Shown: piece by piece, positions 59,195 through 64,000 of the stretch | How positions within the stretch are numbered: position 1 is the stretch's first letter | Layout of the letters: every line of letters starts with the position of its first letter | Assembly: GCF_003148805.1 (NCBI RefSeq) | Contig: NZ_QGGX01000001.1 | Location: 1-64,000 of the forward strand | Direction: 5' to 3' | Origin: Aminobacter sp. AP02 | GTDB lineage: Bacteria; Pseudomonadota; Alphaproteobacteria; Rhizobiales; Rhizobiaceae | Length of the DNA stretch: 64,000 bases | The notes under the pieces: generated by a model | What the model saw: only the letters and a program-made list of their open reading frames with translations | Databases searched by the model: none | What the model was told of the DNA's origin: nothing | Program-made: the position numbers and the translations under genes

Positions 59195-60634
59195 TCAACC
59201 CTGTGTCACGAATTTGGTCACGAGATAGCTATCGAGGCCTTCCGACCCGCCTTCGGAGCCGTAGCCGCTTTCCTTGACGCCACCGAACGGGGTCTCGGGC
59301 GTCGTCAGCACCATGTTGTTGATGCCGACCATGCCGGACTCCAGCTCGTCCCCGATGCGCGTGGCAGTGGTCGTGTCCCTGGTGAAGGCATAGGCGGAGA
59401 GGCCGAAAGGCAGCCTGTTGGCTTCGGCAACGACCTCGTCGAAATCCTTAAACCGGCGCGTAACGGCAACCGGACCAAATGGCTCTTCATTCATGATGCG
59501 CGCCTCGTTGGGCACGTCGGTCAGTACAGTCGGCTGCCAGAAATAGCCGCGTTCGCCATGGCGTTCGCCGCCCAGCTCAATGCGCGCACCACAGCGCTGC
59601 GCATCCGAAACCAGGGTTTCCATGGCGCCGACACGGCGAGCATTGGCCAGCGGTCCCATTTGGGTCGTTGGGTCAAGACCGTCGCCCAGCTTGAGCGACG
59701 CGGCCACGTCGCGGAATTTTGCGACGAATCGGTCGTGAATGGATTCGTGGAGGTAAAAACGCGTCGGCGTGATGCAGATCTGACCCGCGTTGCGGTACTT
59801 CGACCGCGCCGTCATTTCCGCCGCCTTCTCAATGTCGGCGTCGGCAAAGACGATCGTCGGCGCATGGCCGCCGAGTTCGAGCGTTGCCGGTTTGACGCCC
59901 TCGGCTGCCAGCTTGGCGAGATGCTTGCCGACGCGTGTGGATCCGGTGAAGGAAATCTTCTTGATTACCGGCGAGGCGATCAAATGCGTGGAAATCTGGT
60001 CCGGCACGCCGAAGACGATGTTTAGAACGCCATGTGGAAGGCCGGCATCAGCGAGTGCTTGCGCTATCGCCAGCGTCGGAGTCGGAGTTTCCTCAGCCGG
60101 TTTGGCAATGCACGAGCATCCGGCGGCAAGTGCCGCGGCGATTTTGCGTGCCGGAATGGTAACGGGGAAATTCCACGGCGTGAACGCTGCAACCGGGCCG
60201 ATCGGCTCGCGGAACACTAGGCTTCGGACACCTGACGTGCGCGAAGGGATGATACGTCCGTAGGCGCGGCGGCCTTCCTCGGCGTACCAGTCGAAGATGT
60301 CGGCCGCGCCGTTCACCTCGGCCATCGAGTCGCCGACCGGCTTACCCTGTTCCAGCGTCATGAAGTGCGCAATGCTGGCGGCACGCTCGCGCAGCAGGGC
60401 TGCCGCGCGGCGCAGGATGCCGTAGCGCTCGAAAGCCGAAACCTTGCGCCAGGACCGATAAGCCGTGCTTGCTGCGTCAAGTGCATTGTCAAGATCGGCG
60501 GCCGTAGCAACGGGGATTTCGCCGACTGTATCGCCACTGGCGGGATTGATAATGGGCAGGATCTCGCGATCGCCCGCTCTGACCCTCTCGGATCCGATCC
60601 GCATCAAGCGATCTATCTGACCTTCTATGATCAT
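59195..60634 (-). CDS. NAD(P)-dependent aldehyde dehydrogenase, succinate-semialdehyde dehydrogenase type
   Basis: The 479-residue protein opens MIIEGQIDRLMRIGSERVRA. The Asn is in TPWNFPVTIPARKIAAALAA, the general-base Glu in ATLELGGHAPTIVFADADIE and the catalytic Cys in NAGQICITPTRFYLHES. The C-terminal block NEEPFGPVAVTRRFKDFDEV is as usual. It oxidises an aldehyde to a carboxylic acid. It is the first gene of the aromatic operon, so an aromatic aldehyde or a ring-cleavage semialdehyde is likely. The start is ATG 60634; longer in-frame sequence upstream runs into the divergent regulator and is rejected. Confidence 0.9.
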   Translation of the reverse strand: MIIEGQIDRLMRIGSERVRAGDREILPIINPASGDTVGEIPVATAADLDNALDAASTAYRSWRKVSAFERYGILRRAAALLRERAASIAHFMTLEQGKPVGDSMAEVNGAADIFDWYAEEGRRAYGRIIPSRTSGVRSLVFREPIGPVAAFTPWNFPVTIPARKIAAALAAGCSCIAKPAEETPTPTLAIAQALADAGLPHGVLNIVFGVPDQISTHLIASPVIKKISFTGSTRVGKHLAKLAAEGVKPATLELGGHAPTIVFADADIEKAAEMTARSKYRNAGQICITPTRFYLHESIHDRFVAKFRDVAASLKLGDGLDPTTQMGPLANARRVGAMETLVSDAQRCGARIELGGERHGERGYFWQPTVLTDVPNEARIMNEEPFGPVAVTRRFKDFDEVVAEANRLPFGLSAYAFTRDTTTATRIGDELESGMVGINNMVLTTPETPFGGVKESGYGSEGGSEGLDSYLVTKFVTQG

Positions 60635-60693
60635 GTCCCACTCAACTTGTTGAAATTGTTGAATGCGGGAGCTCGTCACCGCAATTCTTAAAA

Positions 60694-60785
60694 GATATGA
60701 TAGTTTAAAAAAAATGGTCGCGCAATCGCCATTTTTCGCTTGATATTCGACTCGAAATGCTCTTTTTTGTCCTAAATATCGTATC
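60694..60785. promoter_or_regulatory. Divergent promoter with paired gatatgatag-type sites
   Basis: The 157-bp region between the ALDH and GntR genes is AT-rich. It contains gatatgatag at 60694-60703 and atatcgtatc at 60776-60785, an imperfect inverted pair (GATAYGATA). These are candidate operators for the FadR-type regulator encoded rightward. Promoters for both directions must lie here. Confidence 0.45.
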
Positions 60786-60791
60786 AAAGGG

Positions 60792-61574
60792 ATGGGTATG
60801 CAAAAAGCGCCTGACGCTGAAGGTGGCGGTCTGACCCAGATGGTCGGGCCGGCCGAGCGCCTATGGTCCTCGGGTAAGCAGTCCACGCTTTCTGCGAACG
60901 TGATCGACCAGATTCGCACCGTCCTCTTTGCGGGCCGGCTCGCTCCTGGCGATCGACTTGGCTCGGAAGCGTCGCTGGCTTTGCAGTTCGGCGTCAGCCG
61001 CATGACCATGCGGGATGCCCTGCGCTCGCTTCAGGCGTCAGGCGTGATCGAGGTCAAGGTCGGCATCAAGGGCGGCATCTTTGTCGCGGAAGGCAATTCG
61101 GAGCGCCTGGCGGAGACCATTGCCATCCAGCTGAAGCTTATCGGCATCGGCACTGAAGAGTTGCTCGACACGCAGACCGCCATTGAGGTCATGGCTGCTG
61201 GGCTTGCGGCAACGAACGCCGACAGCGCCGATATCAAGGCGTTGCATGACGCGCTGGCCGAGGCCGAGCGCCTGATCGACGACGCCGAGGAGTTCACCTG
61301 GGCGGCGATCAACTTCCATGGCTGCGTCGTTGCGGCCTCTCACAATCGGGTGCTCTCGGCGCAATTCAGGGCGCTAAGCCATGTCCTGATGCCGCTATAT
61401 GTTCGCGGGTCGTCGCCTGATGTGGCCCGTCGCGCGGTGGCGTTTCAGCGTGCGCTGATTGCCTGTATCGAAGCGCGCGAGCCCGATGCGGCCAGAAATC
61501 TCGTTTACGGACGTCTGCAGTTCGTCAAGTCGCGCCAGTTGGGCGACCTGGCGAAGGGAGAGCCTGGCGAATAA
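60792..61574 (+). CDS. GntR/FadR-family regulator of the aromatic operon
   Basis: The 260-residue protein has a winged helix (VIDQIRTVLFAGRLAPGDRL, then GVSRMTMRDALRSLQASGVI, then VKVGIKGGIFVAEG) and an FCD-type helical effector domain (LLDTQTAIEVMAAGLAATNA, then INFHGCVVAASHNRVLSAQF). It is divergent from the eleven-gene aromatic operon and upstream of a peptide-type ABC importer, so it may control both. ATG 60792 is used; ATG 60798 is nearly equivalent. Confidence 0.87.
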   Translation: MGMQKAPDAEGGGLTQMVGPAERLWSSGKQSTLSANVIDQIRTVLFAGRLAPGDRLGSEASLALQFGVSRMTMRDALRSLQASGVIEVKVGIKGGIFVAEGNSERLAETIAIQLKLIGIGTEELLDTQTAIEVMAAGLAATNADSADIKALHDALAEAERLIDDAEEFTWAAINFHGCVVAASHNRVLSAQFRALSHVLMPLYVRGSSPDVARRAVAFQRALIACIEAREPDAARNLVYGRLQFVKSRQLGDLAKGEPGE

Positions 61575-61703
61575 CCACGGAGGAGCAGCAAGGCTCGTGC
61601 CTTGCTGCTTTGGTTCAAGCCGGGTGCAGAGGGGGAATGCCTGCCGAACGCCGCAAAAGGAGCTGGCGTTGCGGGTCAATTTGGAAAAATGGGAGTGAGG
61701 AAG

Positions 61704-63233
61704 ATGTTTACGATTTCGCGCCGAAGCCTGCTCAAGATTTCAGCAGCCTCAGGCCTGATGGCGGTTCTGCCCGGCGGCGGCGCATGGGCGGCTGAGCCCA
61801 AGCGCGGCGGCCACCTTGTCGTGGCCAGCGGCGGCGCATCGACGGCGGACTCGCTTGACCCCAGGACGTTCGGCTCGCCTTACACGGCGGTCATGTCCGG
61901 GATCACCTACAACTCGCTAATCGAGGTGCACGGCCTCGACATGGAACTCCGTCCAGGTCTCGCCAAGAGCTGGGAGCCGTCCAATGGCGGCAAGACCTGG
62001 ATCTTCGACCTTGTCGAAGGCGCTACCTTCCACAATGGCAAGGCCTTCACCAGCGAGGACGTCGTGTTCTCGCTCAAGCGCCATGCCGAGGAGGCGTCGC
62101 GTTCCAACATGCGCAGCATCATCAAGAGCGTCGCCGACATTCGCGCTGACGGCCCCAACCGCGTCATCATCGACCTGCCTGAAGCGAACTACATGTTCCC
62201 GGCCATGCTGACGGCGTTCTCGCTCGGAATCGTTCCGGCGGGCACGACGACCTTCGATGGCGTTGGAACCGGCCCTTACAAGCTGAAGCGGTTCTCGCCG
62301 GGCGAAGTGCTCGAAGCCGAACGCAACGAGAACTACTTCAAGTCGGATGCAGCTTTCGTCGACACCCTCGAATTCCTGGCCATCAACGATGCGTCGGCAT
62401 TGGGTAGCGCATTCCAGAGCGGCCAGATCCATCTCACCACGCTGCTTGACGCGCGCACCGCGCCGCTTATGCGCCAGATGCCGAACCTCAAGATCTACAA
62501 CACCGAGGGACGCGGCTTCATCTGCTTCAACATGCGCACCGACATGGCGCCGTTCGACAACCCCGACATGCGCATGGCACTCAAGCTTGCCGTCAACCGC
62601 CCCGATATGCTCGAACGCGTTTCGGTGGGCGTCGGCCGCATTGCCAATGACACACCGGTCGCACCCAGTGATCCGGTCTACGCTGCCGACCTGCCGCAGA
62701 CGGAATACGATCCAGTGCGCGCCAAGGAACTGTTTGACAAGACAGGCTTCAAGGGCCCGATCGTTTTGCAGACGTCGGAAGCCATCTCGTCACGTGCCGT
62801 CGACATGGCTGTGATTTTCCAGGAGCACGCAGCCAAGGCCGGCATCCCGATCGAGGTCAAGCGCGAGCCGTCGGACGGTTACTGGGAGACCATCGTCGGC
62901 CAAACGCCGTTCCACGTCTCGGCCCGCTCGGACCGGCCGACCGCCGACGCGATCTTCTCGGTCGCCTTCCTCAGCACTTCGGGCAACAACGAGTGCAAAT
63001 GGGTGAACAAGGACTTCGACGCTGCCGTGATCGCGGCCCGCGCCGAACCCGACCTCGAAAAGCGAAAGGCTTTCTACGCAACAGCGCAGAAAATCTGCCG
63101 CGAAGATGGCGGAACCATCATTCCGTTCTTCTCGAGCACGGTAGAAGGGACGACCAGCGACCTCGACGGTTTTGTTCCTTCGGCACTGCAGATGGCCGGC
63201 TACCGCGCCATCGAGCAGGTCTGGTTCGCCTGA
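61704..63233 (+). CDS. ABC transporter solute-binding protein, family 5 (dipeptide/opine type)
   Basis: The 509-residue protein has a Tat-like signal (MFTISRRSLLKISAASGLMA, ending about AWAA). Family 5 blocks follow: LVVASGGASTADSLDPRTFG, LRPGLAKSWEPSNGGKTWIF, EDVVFSLKRHAEEASRSNMR and VGTGPYKLKRFSPGEVLEAE. These proteins bind peptides, opines, nickel or other organic ligands. The Arg pair SRRSLLK suggests folded export through Tat. The start is ATG 61704 with GTGAGGAAG upstream. The permease gene follows 18 nt later. Import of an aromatic or peptide-linked aromatic substrate is plausible from context. Confidence 0.88.
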   Translation: MFTISRRSLLKISAASGLMAVLPGGGAWAAEPKRGGHLVVASGGASTADSLDPRTFGSPYTAVMSGITYNSLIEVHGLDMELRPGLAKSWEPSNGGKTWIFDLVEGATFHNGKAFTSEDVVFSLKRHAEEASRSNMRSIIKSVADIRADGPNRVIIDLPEANYMFPAMLTAFSLGIVPAGTTTFDGVGTGPYKLKRFSPGEVLEAERNENYFKSDAAFVDTLEFLAINDASALGSAFQSGQIHLTTLLDARTAPLMRQMPNLKIYNTEGRGFICFNMRTDMAPFDNPDMRMALKLAVNRPDMLERVSVGVGRIANDTPVAPSDPVYAADLPQTEYDPVRAKELFDKTGFKGPIVLQTSEAISSRAVDMAVIFQEHAAKAGIPIEVKREPSDGYWETIVGQTPFHVSARSDRPTADAIFSVAFLSTSGNNECKWVNKDFDAAVIAARAEPDLEKRKAFYATAQKICREDGGTIIPFFSSTVEGTTSDLDGFVPSALQMAGYRAIEQVWFA

Positions 63234-63251
63234 TACCAAGGACTGGACGGC

Positions 63252-64000
63252 ATGGTTCTCTTCGCCAATTCCCCGGTGAAATCGTTCGTAGTAGCCAGGG
63301 TTGCGTCTGGACTCGTGTCGATCTTCTTCATCTCGTTCCTGGTTTTTGTGGGAACCTCGATGTTGCCGGGCGACGCTGCAAATGCGTTGCTCGGCCAGAA
63401 TGCCACTCCTGAAACGGTCTTGGCCCTGCGCACGGAGCTCGGCCTCGACCAACCCTTGCCGGTGCGCTACTTCCATTGGCTTGGCAATGCGCTGCACGGC
63501 GATTTCGGAACCTCGCTTTCCAACTCCCAACCAGTGATCAACCTCCTGGTGCCGCGGCTGATCAATTCGTTGATCCTCGCCTTTTCTGCGGCGGCGATCG
63601 TCCTGCCGCTGGCCGTCGGCATCGGGCTGCTCGCCGCGATCAACCGTGGCAAGGCGATCGATACCGTCACCGGTTCGATCTCGGCGATCTTCCTGTCGAT
63701 GCCGTCGTTCCTGATCGGCTACCTCCTGGTCTTCATCTTCGCGGTCAAGCTCGGGCTGTTTCCGCCGTTGTCGATGGTCCGTTCCAGTGCCAGCCTGCCG
63801 ACCTGGATTTCGGCGCTGACATTGCCCGTGCTCACCTTGGTGCTTGTTGCGCAGGCCCATGTGATGAAGCTCACTCGGGCCGCCGTGCTCGGGGTGATGA
63901 GCTCCGACTACATACTGATGGCGGAGACCAAGGGCATTCCACGCAACAGGATCATTCTCAAGCACGCGCTGCCCAACGCGCTGTCGCCGATCGTCTCAAT
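63252..64000 (+). CDS. ABC transporter permease, DppB type (partial)
   Basis: The first 249 codons of a DppB/OppB-like permease are present. The protein opens MVLFANSPVKSFVVARVASG with the first membrane segment VSIFFISFLVFVGTSMLPGD. The periplasmic loop LGQNATPETVLALRTELGLD follows, and later segments include SLILAFSAAAIVLPLAVGIG. The EAA-type loop is near the end (SSDYILMAETKGIPRNRIIL, then KHALPNALSPIVS). The gene runs off the right edge of the window, where DppC and ATPase genes are expected. Confidence 0.92.
   Translation, partial: MVLFANSPVKSFVVARVASGLVSIFFISFLVFVGTSMLPGDAANALLGQNATPETVLALRTELGLDQPLPVRYFHWLGNALHGDFGTSLSNSQPVINLLVPRLINSLILAFSAAAIVLPLAVGIGLLAAINRGKAIDTVTGSISAIFLSMPSFLIGYLLVFIFAVKLGLFPPLSMVRSSASLPTWISALTLPVLTLVLVAQAHVMKLTRAAVLGVMSSDYILMAETKGIPRNRIILKHALPNALSPIVS

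Noticed and set aside
62790-63965. A 391-codon minus-strand frame opposite the family 5 binding protein and DppB permease
   Set aside because: It is very rich in Gln, Arg, Asp and Glu without structure and is antisense to two well-supported transporter genes.
1-64000. CRISPR arrays, tRNA/rRNA genes, riboswitches
   Set aside because: I saw no regularly spaced repeats of CRISPR type, no cloverleaf or rRNA-like stretches, and no riboswitch core that I could support in the intergenic regions.

Overview
The window is GC-rich DNA from an alphaproteobacterium, most likely a soil or plant-associated member of the Hyphomicrobiales (Mesorhizobium/Phyllobacteriaceae-like). The signs are the dense ABC and TRAP uptake systems for sugars and acids, many GntR, IclR and LysR regulators, sugar-acid catabolism through dgo-type and IlvD/Edd-type dehydratases, a protocatechuate/gallate meta-cleavage type operon, and rhizobial-type insertion sequences. 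No rRNA, tRNA, CRISPR or replication gene was seen. The species assignment is inference.

Layout. 1-1710: a decayed IS21 istA gene split by an IS1111-subgroup IS110 element. 1917-5802: a LysR regulator, a nitroreductase, and a small copper-handling operon (periplasmic solute-binding-like protein, SCO1, and a frameshifted PCuAC chaperone). 6142-11677: an ABC importer of the NitT/TauT/Ssu type carrying two tandem signal-less proteins that keep the Cys/His/Arg triad of the sulfinate desulfinase DszB, followed by a secreted TPR protein. 11901-16640: a scrap zone with a truncated aminotransferase, IS6-family and ISNCY-type transposase pseudogenes, an orphan hypothetical gene and a ParDE toxin-antitoxin pair.

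16678-33524: sugar and sugar-acid catabolism. DgoD, DgoK and DgoA with a DgoR-like regulator form a De Ley-Doudoroff galactonate route. AraFGH, an aldose epimerase and an SDR dehydrogenase import and oxidise the aldose. A TRAP transporter probably takes up an acid. An IlvD/Edd dehydratase, a DHDPS-family lyase and a FadR-type regulator form a second sugar-acid branch. A decayed UbiX-like gene sits among them. 33621-43078: an uncharacterised catabolic locus with a ribose-type ABC importer, a COG3618-type lactonase/amidohydrolase, a fold-III PLP enzyme, RidA, an aspartoacylase-family deacylase and an unknown protein.

43881-64000: aromatic metabolism. An IclR regulator is followed by a Rieske oxygenase and its reductase, a ThDP-dependent decarboxylase-like enzyme and a divergent aromatic aminotransferase. 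An eleven-gene operon then reads from 60634 down to 50226: aldehyde dehydrogenase, amidohydrolase, small unknown protein, Rieske ferredoxin, FAD monooxygenase, LigJ-like hydratase, LigB-like dioxygenase, three RraA-fold aldolase-like proteins and PobA. A divergent FadR-type regulator and the start of a peptide/opine-type ABC importer follow. Together these could carry an aromatic amino or keto acid through aldehyde and hydroxybenzoate to ring cleavage, pyruvate and oxaloacetate; that continuous route is inferred.

A recurring device is a perfect GC-rich hairpin without a T-tract, placed in three transport operons directly after the binding-protein gene and in one of them again before the ATPase gene.
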